Source: Planctomycetaceae bacterium
GTDB taxonomy: Bacteria; Planctomycetota; Planctomycetia; Planctomycetales; Planctomycetaceae
Reading direction: 5' to 3'
Length of the DNA stretch: 64,000 nt
Assembly (NCBI GenBank): GCA_017795105.1
Contig: CP051247.1
Coordinates: 3,678,001 to 3,742,000, forward strand
Under the pieces are notes generated by a model. That model did not search any database. It saw only the letters and a program-made list of their open reading frames with translations, and was not told the origin of the DNA. Shown piece by piece: positions 33,186 through 45,928 of this stretch; the first letter of the stretch is position 1, and every line of letters starts with the position of its first letter. The position numbers and the translations under genes are program-made.

Positions 33186-35147
33186 CTACATTCTTTCAGA
33201 AGTTTTGATTCCCAACAAGCTCAAGCCCTGTTCCAAAATGCGAGCCGTCGTTTCGCACAGCTTCAGCCGGCTCAACCGGGTGGCCTCATCTTCTTCCGAT
33301 GCGACCGGGCATTTGTCGTAGAACGTGCTGAACGTGTTCGCAGTTTCGAACAGATAATTCGTCAGGAAGTTCGGGCGATACTCCTGCGCGGACGCCGCCA
33401 GAGCCTCGTCGAATCGCAGCAGTTGAAACGCCAGCGCCCGTTCGGCGTCATGACCGAGCTGAATCGACTGATCGCTGTTCCGGATCGTCTCCCGCTCGAC
33501 TCCAGCCTTTCGGAAGATGCCGCAGATGCGGGCATAGGCGTACTGCATATACGTCGCCGTGTCGCCGTTCATGGCGAGCATCTTGTCCCAGTCGAAGATG
33601 TAGTCGCTCTCCCGGTTGTGGTGCAGATCGGCGTATTTGATGCCGCCGAGTCCTACGATCTCGGCAATCCGGGCGCGAGCCGCGTCGTCGAGTTCCGCTC
33701 CGTTCGGCTTGGCGTCATCGTTAGCCGCCACGATGCCCAGAGCTCGCGAGATGGCTTCATCGAGCAGGTCTCCCAGGCCGACGATATCCCCGGCTCGGGT
33801 TTTGAACGGCTTTCCATCTTTTCCCATCACGGTGCCAAACGAGACATGCTGCAGGGCGACATCGTCGTAGCCCCACTTGCGAGCCGTCTTGAACAGCATC
33901 TGGAAGTGATCCCCCTGACGGGCATCGACCACATAGAGAATAGTGTCGGCCTTCAGTTCCTCGACGCGATACCGAATCGTCGCCAGATCGGTCGTGGCGT
34001 AGGTGAATGCCCCGTCCTGTTTCTGGACAATAAACGGAGCTCGCTCTTCCGGCAGGAAGACACACATCGCCCCCTGGCTTTCCTCGGCCAGACCCTTCGA
34101 CTTGAGCTCCTCAACAACCGATGCCAATTGCGGCTGGTAATAGCTTTCGCCGAGCGTGAGATCAAAATTGATATCGAGCCGGCGGTAAACGACGTTCATC
34201 GCTTCCAGGCAGGCCGGCAGAAACTCGTCCCAGAGCTGGCGATTCTCGGGATCGCCGGCGTGCAGTTTGGCCGTTTCCTTGCGGGCGTCGGTGTGGATTT
34301 CCGGATGAGCATCGGCCAGCTTCTTCAGCTCAGCATCCTGCTCGACCTCGGCGACCAGTCCCTCCGCTTTCTTCACGGAAGCCCGAATCGACTCCAGATC
34401 GCTGCGGAGCTTCTTCAGCTGTTTCTTGCCGCGTTTGTCGTCCTGCTCGACGGTCGCCTCGGCATCATTCACGGCCTGCTCGGCTTCACTCAGCTTCCAC
34501 TCCAGGCCGGGAAGTTCTTCTACGGTCTGATGGTACTCGCCGAGTCGGTTAACCAGTCGATACAGCCGAGACAGCTCCGCCACGGCGTCTTTCTCATAAG
34601 CCGCCTGATCGACGAAGTTGCGGTAGCCGTACAGGATCATCCCGAACTGCGTGCCCCAGTCGCCAATGTGGTTGTCGCTGGTGACATCGTGTCCGAGGAA
34701 GCTCAGGATGCGATACAGCGCATTCCCGATGACGGTGCTGCGAAGATGCCCGACGTGCATCGGCTTGGCGACGTTGGGAGCCGAGTAATCGATGACGATC
34801 CGCTGCTTCTCGGCGACCGGTTCGACGCCGAGGCGTTCGCTCTGGCTGACCTGATCGATCTGCTGCTGCAGGAAGTTGGTCTTCACCCGGAAATTGATGA
34901 ACCCCGGCCCGGCAATCTCCGGCTGCTCGCAGAGGTCGCTGATATCGAGCTCGGCAATCAGGTCGGCCGCCACATCCCTTGGTGGCTTCCCGAGTTGCTT
35001 CGACAGCGGCATGGCGCAGTTGGCCTGGTAGTCGCCGAATTCGGGGTTCTGGGACGGCGTCAGCATCGCGGCAAAGCGGTCCGCATCCTCCACTTTGGAA
35101 GCGAGGACGGAATGCAGACGGCCACGGAGTTCTTGCAGGATGTTCAT
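33186..35147 (-). CDS. argS: Arginyl-tRNA synthetase
   Basis: The enzyme charges tRNA-Arg. The class I signatures are NVAKPMHVGHLRS with HVGH near 131-134, the GDWGTQFGM core at 163-170 and the tyrosine-rich DHFQMLF region near 450. The KMSKS loop appears as KPFKTRAGDIV, as often in ArgS. The N-terminal Add-1 domain lies at about 1-110 and the C-terminal helical anticodon-binding (DALR) domain at about 530-653. A charged coiled-coil insert of about 85 residues (near 201-285) lies between the catalytic Rossmann halves and lengthens the protein to 653 residues, compared with about 550-580 in many bacteria. The gene runs leftward; the two repeats at 35279-35587 lie upstream of it. Confidence 0.93.
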   Translation of the reverse strand: MNILQELRGRLHSVLASKVEDADRFAAMLTPSQNPEFGDYQANCAMPLSKQLGKPPRDVAADLIAELDISDLCEQPEIAGPGFINFRVKTNFLQQQIDQVSQSERLGVEPVAEKQRIVIDYSAPNVAKPMHVGHLRSTVIGNALYRILSFLGHDVTSDNHIGDWGTQFGMILYGYRNFVDQAAYEKDAVAELSRLYRLVNRLGEYHQTVEELPGLEWKLSEAEQAVNDAEATVEQDDKRGKKQLKKLRSDLESIRASVKKAEGLVAEVEQDAELKKLADAHPEIHTDARKETAKLHAGDPENRQLWDEFLPACLEAMNVVYRRLDINFDLTLGESYYQPQLASVVEELKSKGLAEESQGAMCVFLPEERAPFIVQKQDGAFTYATTDLATIRYRVEELKADTILYVVDARQGDHFQMLFKTARKWGYDDVALQHVSFGTVMGKDGKPFKTRAGDIVGLGDLLDEAISRALGIVAANDDAKPNGAELDDAARARIAEIVGLGGIKYADLHHNRESDYIFDWDKMLAMNGDTATYMQYAYARICGIFRKAGVERETIRNSDQSIQLGHDAERALAFQLLRFDEALAASAQEYRPNFLTNYLFETANTFSTFYDKCPVASEEDEATRLSRLKLCETTARILEQGLSLLGIKTSERM

Positions 35148-35278
35148 GAAAGCGTTGAATCAGGTTCGTCAGCGAAAAAACCGGTTTGTGCCCGGCGGGA
35201 AAGCCGTATCGTAGCGACTGCTTCCAGCTTTGTTCTACCTACTGCATTGTTGAGACACGATTTTCCCCATGCTCCAGT

Positions 35279-35418
35279 CGTACCGGCGGCATCCTGCCGC
35301 CGATTGTGCGTGGCTTCCTGAAGGAAGGACGGTATGGCAGGCAAACGTCCGAATGGAACTCCCCCGCTTTCTGTGCGCGTCACGCTTCCTCGGCGGCAAG
35401 ATGCCGCCGCTACGGAAA
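35279..35418. repeat. GC-hairpin-ended repeat, family A copy 3 (inverted)
   Basis: This unit aligns, in reverse orientation, with the 148-bp units at 3916 and 4085: same CGGCGGCA/TGCCGCCG hairpin ends and the same core segment around CAGGCAAACGTCCG. Left end CGTACCGGCGGCATCC, right end CGGCGGCAAGATGCCGCCG then CTACGGAAA. Confidence 0.85.
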
Positions 35419-35446
35419 AGAAACCGACCCGTAGCGCCGCGTTAGT

Positions 35447-35587
35447 CGTAACGGCGGCATCCTGCCGCCGAATGTGCGTGGCTTGCCGAAGGGAGGTCGG
35501 AATCGCCTTGCGGACTTTCGGTTAGAATTTCCTCGCTTCGTGGAGAGGCAACGCTTCCACGGCGGCAGGATGCCGCCGCTACGGAAA
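35447..35587. repeat. GC-hairpin-ended repeat, family A copy 4
   Basis: A second, more diverged unit in the same orientation as copy 3, 168 bases downstream, with the same hairpin ends and part of the core (GTGCGTGGCTTGCCGAAGG). The pair fills most of the 560-base gap between argS and rsfS. I see no gene there; the 120 bases after the repeats (35588-35707) are featureless. Confidence 0.8.
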
Positions 35588-35707
35588 CGAAAATCACTCG
35601 CCGCTCTGGGAGAAGCGACGAGTGATTCGTATGAAAACTCTCCCCGGTCACGAGGCGAAGGCGTGCCTCCGGTCGCAACCCGGGAGATTGCTGTTAATGA
35701 AGGACGA

Positions 35708-36073
35708 TCAGGCGTGTTCGGCCAGGTACGCCTGCCAGTCGACGCGGGTGGCGTCGCCCCAGAGGCGTTCCAGATCATAGGTCTCGCGGCTGGCCGGATC
35801 GAATGCGTGCAGCACGACATCGCCATAATCCTGCAGGATCCAGGCGTTGCTGTCGTAGCCTTCGATACCGATTCGGGCCGAACCGGATTTCTCCATCAGC
35901 GTGTCGGCTTCTTCCACGATGGCGTGAAGCTGCCGGCGGCTGTTTCCGGTCGCGAGAATGAAGTAGTCGAACTCGGGAGTGACCCGTGTCAGATCGAGCA
36001 CGATGATGTCTTTCGCCTTCAGTTCATCGGCGATTTGAGCACATCGGCATGCCAGGTCGAGGGAACGGGCCAA
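35708..36073 (-). CDS. rsfS: Ribosome silencing factor RsfS (Iojap family)
   Basis: RsfS binds ribosomal protein uL14 on the 50S subunit and blocks subunit joining when nutrients are short. The family core is here: LDLACRCAQIADELKAKDIIVLDL, DYFILATGNSRRQLHAIVEEAD and the end region GYDSNAWILQDYGDVVLHAFD with YDLERLWGDA, matching the typical ~110-residue family. The start used is TTG 36073, which has only a weak ribosome-binding site. An in-frame ATT at 36154 sits nine bases after a good AGGAG (36164-36168), and the frame stays open to 36230 without any ATG, GTG or TTG. That raises the chance of a non-standard start giving 27 more residues. An upstream leader hairpin (36181-36215) precedes this AGGAG. 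Confidence 0.9.
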   Translation of the reverse strand: MARSLDLACRCAQIADELKAKDIIVLDLTRVTPEFDYFILATGNSRRQLHAIVEEADTLMEKSGSARIGIEGYDSNAWILQDYGDVVLHAFDPASRETYDLERLWGDATRVDWQAYLAEHA

Positions 36074-36154
36074 CTGATCAGGATTGCGCTCGAACAGCTG
36101 CGTCTTTTCAGATGTTTCGGTCGCAACATCGGCGTTGTGGGTCAGATCAGAAAT

Positions 36155-36587
36155 CGTTCGTATCTCCTGTGTGAAAGGTTGGACGGAATCATCGGAAACA
36201 GACTCTGTTCCGTCCTGTCATAATCCTAACCTCGCGACCAGCCGAATCAACCAGCGTCCGATCTGAACTTCGACCATTCCGAATTTCGTCAAAGAATCTG
36301 CTTGATCAACTTCCCCAGACGGGGCATTTGGCCAGTGAAACAGGTGAACCTGCCAGGAATTGACACCCTTTCCGGCCATCGGGTTCTGCCTTTTCCGCTC
36401 CCGAAAGGGCCGCTGTACAGATTGACGGATGGCCCCGGCTTTGACAACATGCCGGAGTCGTTTCCGAGAGGCCGCATCGCAGTTGGCTTTTCGTGTTCCG
36501 GAGATTGAGCCGAGCGACATCGGAGCGGGTCAGGGATGCAGCGACCCCGATCCATGCTTTGAAAAAGCACGAGGGAGAGACTGACTC
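36155..36587. other. Divergent region between rsfS and lhr
   Basis: No gene is seen. It holds the rsfS leader (AGGAG and a hairpin, see below) and the upstream part of lhr. A TTGACA at 36360 and another near 36440 have no matching -10 box. The ribosome-binding site of lhr, GGGAGAG, is at the right edge. Confidence 0.5.
36181..36215 (-). promoter_or_regulatory. Leader hairpin upstream of rsfS
   Basis: GGACGGAA pairs with TTCCGTCC around a 19-base loop. On the minus strand it ends 12 bases before the AGGAG at 36168-36164 and starts just downstream of a possible -10 (TATGAC). It could affect translation of rsfS. The role is inferred. Confidence 0.4.
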
Positions 36588-41138
<4,551 letters not shown>

Positions 41139-42755
41139 CTATTTGACGAGTCTCAGCGTTGAGAGCAAGATGGCCTTCGTTTCCTCTGAGAGGGACTTGG
41201 CCTTTGGCGTCAGTTGTTCGATTTCAGCGATGTTCTTCGAGCTTGGCCTCGTGAAATTTCTGTTACAGGAAAGCCGTTCCACGATGGCTTGCTCCGCGGC
41301 TTTGCTCACGATGGGATCGTCGGTGGCGGCACATCGGATGAGCCAGACAATGGAATCCCATTTCGCAAGACAGGTGGCGGCCACCGCGATCGTGTTTAAA
41401 CGAGCATTCAGCGACTCCGCGGTTCGAGCCAGATCGAGCAACGTGTCTCCATCGATCAGGTAAGGATGCAGTCTGAAGAAGGCCGAGACACGCCTCAGAA
41501 CTTTACGATTGCCGTCGTGCAGTAGCGGAAGGAGATCGTCGACGGCTCGTTCTCCGAGGGCACGACCGAGCCCTCGCACAGCGTGAATACGCCGCGACGG
41601 AAAAGCGTGGGAGAGATACTCTCGCAGAATGTCAGCGTCCGTGTCCTGAGCGGTATCAGCAAGCCCAATCAATGCTCCATAGGAATCGGGTTGCGACTTG
41701 AGACTGGCTCGGTATCGAGCCGCGTGATCCGTTTCTCCCAGGCGTGCAAGTTCGAACCGCGCGAGATCACGCAGGGCGTAGCTCAGATCGAACATCGCTC
41801 GTTGCCAGATTTCGCCCGCGTTGTTCGGACAACTCTCGGCTTCAACCTGGTACGCGGTTCGTCGAACGGCCATCACCGGATCCTGCTGCATGCCGCAGCA
41901 GTGCATCGCGATTGCTTGCGGTTCGAGCAGGTTCGGCATGTGCTTGCAGAACAGGATTTGGGCAGCCGGCAGATTCGAACTGATGGCGGAGGAAAGCAGA
42001 CGTAGCTGATGTTCGCCAGGCGTGGAAAGAGCCAGTTCAGCAAACATCCGTCCGAGGCCCCTTGCCTTCGTGCGGAGCGCGGCAACCGCATCATCATGAT
42101 GCGACGGTTCAAGAAATCGGCGAAGCACGGAATCAACAAGTGCCGAGAAGTCGGAGCGTTCGCATCGCTTGAGGTACCCGAGTAACGGAAGAACCAGCGT
42201 CCGTTGATCAGGCGTCATTACGTCGAAGCGATTCTGTATCGCCGCCAGGGCGTCGTCCGCGATTTGCCAAACCCAGTCGTTACAACGCAGCATCAGAAAC
42301 GGCAAAGCGAACCCATCGGTCGAACTTGCCAGTGCACGAACTGCTTCGTGGCGAACGTAGCCGTTCTGGTGAAAGGTGAAGAGTGCGAGAACCGAGACAA
42401 ATTCTTGGGGGGGTGAGCTCTCGGCGATCTCCGTGAGAAAATTACGGTTCCATTCTCGTTTGTCGCCGTATCCTCCAATGTACGAATCCGCCGATCGTTC
42501 CAACGCGATCAGATCCTGCCAGTTCGCCGAGCGGATGATCCGGTCGATAACGCTTCGGGCTGCCTCAGTGACAAGTTGATCGGAATGAGCGAGGTAAACT
42601 GAGACATCACGTAGATCTGCCACCGTTTGTGCGCATTCGAGAACAGAACGGATGCTTCCGTTTCGGCGAGACACATCCTGAAGTGACTCCGAACACCTTG
42701 TGCGAAAACCGAGTTTGAAAAGTCTGTCTCGAAGGTTTTTAGTCAGTTTCCACAT
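41139..42755 (-). CDS. HEAT-repeat-like helical protein
   Basis: The 538-residue protein is all-helical and contains repeated helix pairs such as LVTEAARSVIDRIIRSAN, QNGYVRHEAVRALASS, YALRDLARFELARLGET and SHAFPSRRIHAVRGLGRALGERAV, typical of HEAT/ARM repeats that bind proteins or nucleic acid. No signal peptide or transmembrane segment was seen. The N-terminus is basic and includes Trp and Phe. The gene lies between lhr (convergent, zero gap) and the DUF1080 gene (divergent). No function can be given. The coding sequence seems slightly AT-richer than its neighbours, which could mean a later arrival, but I could not measure it. Confidence 0.75.
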   Translation of the reverse strand: MWKLTKNLRDRLFKLGFRTRCSESLQDVSRRNGSIRSVLECAQTVADLRDVSVYLAHSDQLVTEAARSVIDRIIRSANWQDLIALERSADSYIGGYGDKREWNRNFLTEIAESSPPQEFVSVLALFTFHQNGYVRHEAVRALASSTDGFALPFLMLRCNDWVWQIADDALAAIQNRFDVMTPDQRTLVLPLLGYLKRCERSDFSALVDSVLRRFLEPSHHDDAVAALRTKARGLGRMFAELALSTPGEHQLRLLSSAISSNLPAAQILFCKHMPNLLEPQAIAMHCCGMQQDPVMAVRRTAYQVEAESCPNNAGEIWQRAMFDLSYALRDLARFELARLGETDHAARYRASLKSQPDSYGALIGLADTAQDTDADILREYLSHAFPSRRIHAVRGLGRALGERAVDDLLPLLHDGNRKVLRRVSAFFRLHPYLIDGDTLLDLARTAESLNARLNTIAVAATCLAKWDSIVWLIRCAATDDPIVSKAAEQAIVERLSCNRNFTRPSSKNIAEIEQLTPKAKSLSEETKAILLSTLRLVK

Positions 42756-42953
42756 ATTCAGATTTCCTGTGCTTCCAGACAGGAACGACTCTGTCAGGTT
42801 CGCGGCTTCTCGTCGAACGAGAATCCTTCACGCTGCAGTGAATTGAGTTTGGATCTGAACAGGATACACTTCGATCAGTGGGTGTGGATGCGAAATCGCA
42901 CAGATACACCCCAATTGCCACATCATGTTTTCGAGTCCAGGGAGATTATCAAT

Positions 42954-43583
42954 ATGATCAGCGTCTTTGTTCGTTCGCTTCTTACCGTCATCATGGTCTG
43001 CTCGATCGTGGGGACCGCCAACGTTCACGCCGAGGATGGCGAATGGATTTCTCTGTTTAACGGCGAATCGCTCGATGGATGGAAGAAGGTCGGGAAGGAA
43101 ACGAGCAAGTGGGAAGTGAAGGATGGAGCTCTGGTCGGATCGGGTGATCAGTCGATGCTCGTGACGACCGGGCAGGCATACAAGAACTTCCGCTACCGGG
43201 CCGAGATCAAGATCAACGATGGCGGCAACTCCGGCATGTACTTCCGCACGAAGCCCGAGCCGGGGTTCACCGATGGTTATGAGGCCCAGATCGACAGCAC
43301 GCACAAGGATCCGATTCGCACCGGTTCGATCTACGGCATGTGCCACGTTTATCAGCAGCACGTGAAGCCGGATACGTGGTTCGATTACGAAATCGAAGTG
43401 CGAGACGATGTCTGGCGCGGCCGCGAGATGACCCGCATCAAGATCACGATCGACGGCAACGAACTCTACGAGTACCTGGACTTCGACAAGACCTTCGGAG
43501 CAGGCCACTTCGCCTTCCAGCAGCACGATCCGGGCAGCATCGTTCAGATCCGCAAAGTCGAAGTAATGCCGCTGGCGGACTGA
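42954..43583 (+). CDS. DUF1080 (3-keto-disaccharide hydrolase-like) secreted protein
   Basis: The family has a concanavalin-like beta-sandwich and is very frequent in planctomycetes; some members hydrolyse 3-keto-glycosides. A signal peptide follows the ATG at 42954 (MISVFVRSLLTVIMV with cleavage near NVHA-ED), and GGGAG lies about ten bases before it. The ORF could begin 111 bases earlier, but that would bury the signal. Recognisable family features are the opening WISLFNGESLDGWKKV, then WEVKDGALVG, FRYRAEIKINDGGNSGMYFR, GYEAQIDSTH, SIYGMCHVY and the final GHFAFQQHDPGSIVQIRKVEV. The protein acts in the periplasm or outside. It is monocistronic, between the HEAT-repeat gene and a set of hairpins. 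Confidence 0.9.
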   Translation: MISVFVRSLLTVIMVCSIVGTANVHAEDGEWISLFNGESLDGWKKVGKETSKWEVKDGALVGSGDQSMLVTTGQAYKNFRYRAEIKINDGGNSGMYFRTKPEPGFTDGYEAQIDSTHKDPIRTGSIYGMCHVYQQHVKPDTWFDYEIEVRDDVWRGREMTRIKITIDGNELYEYLDFDKTFGAGHFAFQQHDPGSIVQIRKVEVMPLAD

Positions 43584-43611
43584 GTGTTGTTGACGTGAAC
43601 GAGACTGTGTG

Positions 43612-43630
43612 GCACTGGCTCAGCCAGTGC
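43612..43630. repeat. Short palindromic hairpin
   Basis: GCACTGGCT-C-AGCCAGTGC, a nine-base-pair stem, 29 bases after the DUF1080 stop codon. It resembles the first stem of the two-hairpin module at 48954 and elsewhere, but the second stem (GTGAC-GAA-GTCAC) is absent. Confidence 0.6.
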
Positions 43631-43723
43631 GTGTATTCGTCCCAGATGTTAGTCTAGATCAGGACGAAATCAGCTTAAGGATTTTAGAAGACGTTTGATG
43701 AAAGACGTCCTGTGGCTGCGTTA

Positions 43724-43744
43724 CCCCGGTTGAATCAACCGGGG
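43724..43744. repeat. Perfect palindrome
   Basis: CCCCGGTTGA-A-TCAACCGGGG has ten base pairs and sits in the gap between the DUF1080 and pseudouridine-synthase gene ends. No T-run follows, so it is listed as a palindrome and not a terminator. Confidence 0.65.
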
Positions 43745-43786
43745 CTACCCTTCTCCTGCCTCTGGCAGGGCCAATGCTACACGCGT

Positions 43787-44593
43787 TTACTCGGTTTCGA
43801 CGGGTGGCTGATCGTTCTCCAGCAACGTGCGGGCGAAGGCGGGCCAGCTGTTGGGGAGTGGGGCGGTGATGGTCATTTCGTCGTAGCGAACCGGGTGCTT
43901 GAAGGTCAGTTTCCAAGCGTGGAGGGCGATGTGAGTCGTGTAGTCGCTGGTCAGCGGTTGCAGGTTCGTTTGTGTGGTCGCTCCGTAGAGCTGGTCCCCC
44001 AGAATGGGGCAGCCGCGTGAGGCGAGCTGGATGCGGATTTGATGCATGCGGCCGGTCAGGGGGTTCACTTCGACCAGCGTTCCTTTGGGATGGGAGCCGA
44101 TGACGCGGTAGCTCAGCACCGCCTTCTTCGCCTCGGCGGTTTCGCCCGGTTCGATCACGGCTCGGGCCTGATCGGGCACCTTGCGGATGAAGTCGTGCAG
44201 TTCTCCTTCCGCAGCCGGCGGTGCATTTTCGAGCAGCGCGAGATATGTCTTCTTCACCTCGCGTTCGCGAAACTGCTCGGCGAGTCGTGCGGCACCTTTA
44301 GAGTTCTTCGAGAACAGCACCACGCCGGTCACGGGGCGATCGAGGCGATGGACGACGCCGAGGTAGACGTTGCCCGGCTTTTCGTACTTCTGCTTGAGAT
44401 AGGCCTTTACATAGTCGGGCAGGCAGAAAACACCCTGCGGCGACCCCTGGCTGAGCATGCCGACCGGTTTGTTGACGGCGACGACGGGGTTGTCTTCGCA
44501 GAGGATCTCCAAGTCTCGAACTTCGTCCGGGGAGGGCAGCGGTTCGATAACGGTCTCGCCGGACTCGGTGCGACGGCGCGATTTCTTCGACAT
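43787..44593 (-). CDS. RluA-family RNA pseudouridine synthase
   Basis: The protein isomerises uridine to pseudouridine in rRNA or tRNA. The catalytic motif HRLDRPVTG has Asp at about residue 85, and the flanking VVAVNKPVGMLSQ and LLENAPPAAEGEL are typical of the RluA/RsuA superfamily. It is 268 residues, without an S4 domain, so it resembles RluA- or TruC-type enzymes; the exact target base is unknown. GGGAGAG precedes the ATG. It is the last gene of the leftward queD-hemX-hemA-rluA-like set, separated by 7 bases from hemA. Confidence 0.9.
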   Translation of the reverse strand: MSKKSRRRTESGETVIEPLPSPDEVRDLEILCEDNPVVAVNKPVGMLSQGSPQGVFCLPDYVKAYLKQKYEKPGNVYLGVVHRLDRPVTGVVLFSKNSKGAARLAEQFREREVKKTYLALLENAPPAAEGELHDFIRKVPDQARAVIEPGETAEAKKAVLSYRVIGSHPKGTLVEVNPLTGRMHQIRIQLASRGCPILGDQLYGATTQTNLQPLTSDYTTHIALHAWKLTFKHPVRYDEMTITAPLPNSWPAFARTLLENDQPPVETE

Positions 44594-44600
44594 TCTGAGT

Positions 44601-45884
44601 TTACTCTCCCAGCCCGAACAGCTGTTTCATGGTTTCGAGCAGGGTGTGTGGTGTCCCTTCCCGCGAGTGTTGTTTGATGTTTTCCAGCGGCGGATGCAGC
44701 AGCTTGTTGACGATGCGGTTGATTGTCTGCTCGATCAACTGCCGGTCGCTGTCGTTGACGTGCTCCATCTTGCGGAACAGACGGTCGAGTTCCTGCCGCC
44801 CGATTTCATGCCACGTTTCCCGCAGCTGCTGAACGACGGGGCCGGTCGCCCGATGATAGAAGTCGTGCATGAACTGGCTGGTCGCCGCGTCGAGCATCTT
44901 CTCGGCTTTTTCGATCTCGCGAACACGGGCCTTCCGGTTTCGCTGACAGGTCTGTTCCAAATCGTCGATGTCGTACAGGAACACGTTGTCATCGCAGCGG
45001 GCGATCTCGGGAGCGAAGTCGCGAGGGGCACCGAGATCGAGAATGAACAGTGTCTGCTGGCAGTTCTTGTCCTGACGAAGCTCGGCGAATCGTTGCTTGG
45101 TGATGATCGGCTCCGAGGCTCCGGTCGCGCTCACGATCACCTGCACATCGCTCAGCCGCGATTCCCATTCGGCGAACGGAATCCACTGTCCACCCCAGTT
45201 GTCGGCCAGCTGCTGTCCGCGTTCCTGATTGCGGTTGGCAATAATGATGCGGCTGACGCCCTCGTCCTTCAGGTATCGCAGCGTTTCTTCGGCCATCTCA
45301 CCGGCGCCGAGAATGAGCACGGTCTTGTCGTCGAAGCGTTCGAAGATGCTCTTGCCGAACTCACCCACCGCGACGGAAGCGATCGAAATCCGTCCTTCGG
45401 AAAGCTTCGTTTCCGTGCGAACCTTTCCCGCGAAGTTCATCGCGGCCTGAAACAACTGATGCGTTAACGGGCCGACGGCGTCGCAGTCGGCTCCCCGCTG
45501 GTAAGCATCCTTGATCTGAGCGACGATCTGGGCTTCGCCGAGGACCATACTGTCGAGGCTGCTGGCAACGCGGAACAGGTGCCGCACGGCTTCGATCTCG
45601 GTTTCGGTTCGCAACTCATTCAGAAAATCGTCGAGCGGGATTTGATGGAACTCGGCCAGGAAACCGGCAATTTGTTCCTGACTCGGCAGTGCTCCGCGAT
45701 CCTCGGCTCCAAAATAGATTTCGACCCGGTTGCAGGTGGAAACGATGACGACTTCGGTCTTGGGGAAGCGGGCCTGCAGGTGGATGTACGCGGCGCGCAG
45801 CCGCTCTTCACTGGAGAAGGCGAGTCGTTCGCGAATCTCCAGAGCAGCCGTTTCGTGATTGCAGTACACAACGCGTAAGTTCAC
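44601..45884 (-). CDS. hemA: Glutamyl-tRNA reductase
   Basis: HemA reduces glutamyl-tRNA-Glu to glutamate-1-semialdehyde, the first step of C5-type heme synthesis. The catalytic Cys is at about 51 in STCNRVE. MVLGEAQIVAQIKDAY, EGRISIASVAVGEFGK, and the Rossmann fold VLILGAGEMAEETLRYL with IIIANRN are typical of the family. The C-terminal dimerisation helix lies at about 320-427. It lies between the HemX-like gene (44 bases upstream) and the RluA-like gene (7 bases downstream), so all three are probably in one transcript. A sulfur-rich or regulatory leader was not found. Confidence 0.95.
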   Translation of the reverse strand: MNLRVVYCNHETAALEIRERLAFSSEERLRAAYIHLQARFPKTEVVIVSTCNRVEIYFGAEDRGALPSQEQIAGFLAEFHQIPLDDFLNELRTETEIEAVRHLFRVASSLDSMVLGEAQIVAQIKDAYQRGADCDAVGPLTHQLFQAAMNFAGKVRTETKLSEGRISIASVAVGEFGKSIFERFDDKTVLILGAGEMAEETLRYLKDEGVSRIIIANRNQERGQQLADNWGGQWIPFAEWESRLSDVQVIVSATGASEPIITKQRFAELRQDKNCQQTLFILDLGAPRDFAPEIARCDDNVFLYDIDDLEQTCQRNRKARVREIEKAEKMLDAATSQFMHDFYHRATGPVVQQLRETWHEIGRQELDRLFRKMEHVNDSDRQLIEQTINRIVNKLLHPPLENIKQHSREGTPHTLLETMKQLFGLGE

Positions 45885-45928
45885 GGCGTCATCGATTTTC
45901 TATCCACACTGATCCACATCAGTCGGCG

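Noticed and set aside
33156..35321. 721-codon open frame on the + strand across argS
   Set aside because: It lies fully antisense to argS, whose family match is unambiguous. Long antisense frames arise from GC-rich codon bias, and the product has no recognisable domain.
36302..36508. Short ORF upstream of lhr
   Set aside because: No ribosome-binding site and no family resemblance; overlaps a non-coding promoter region.
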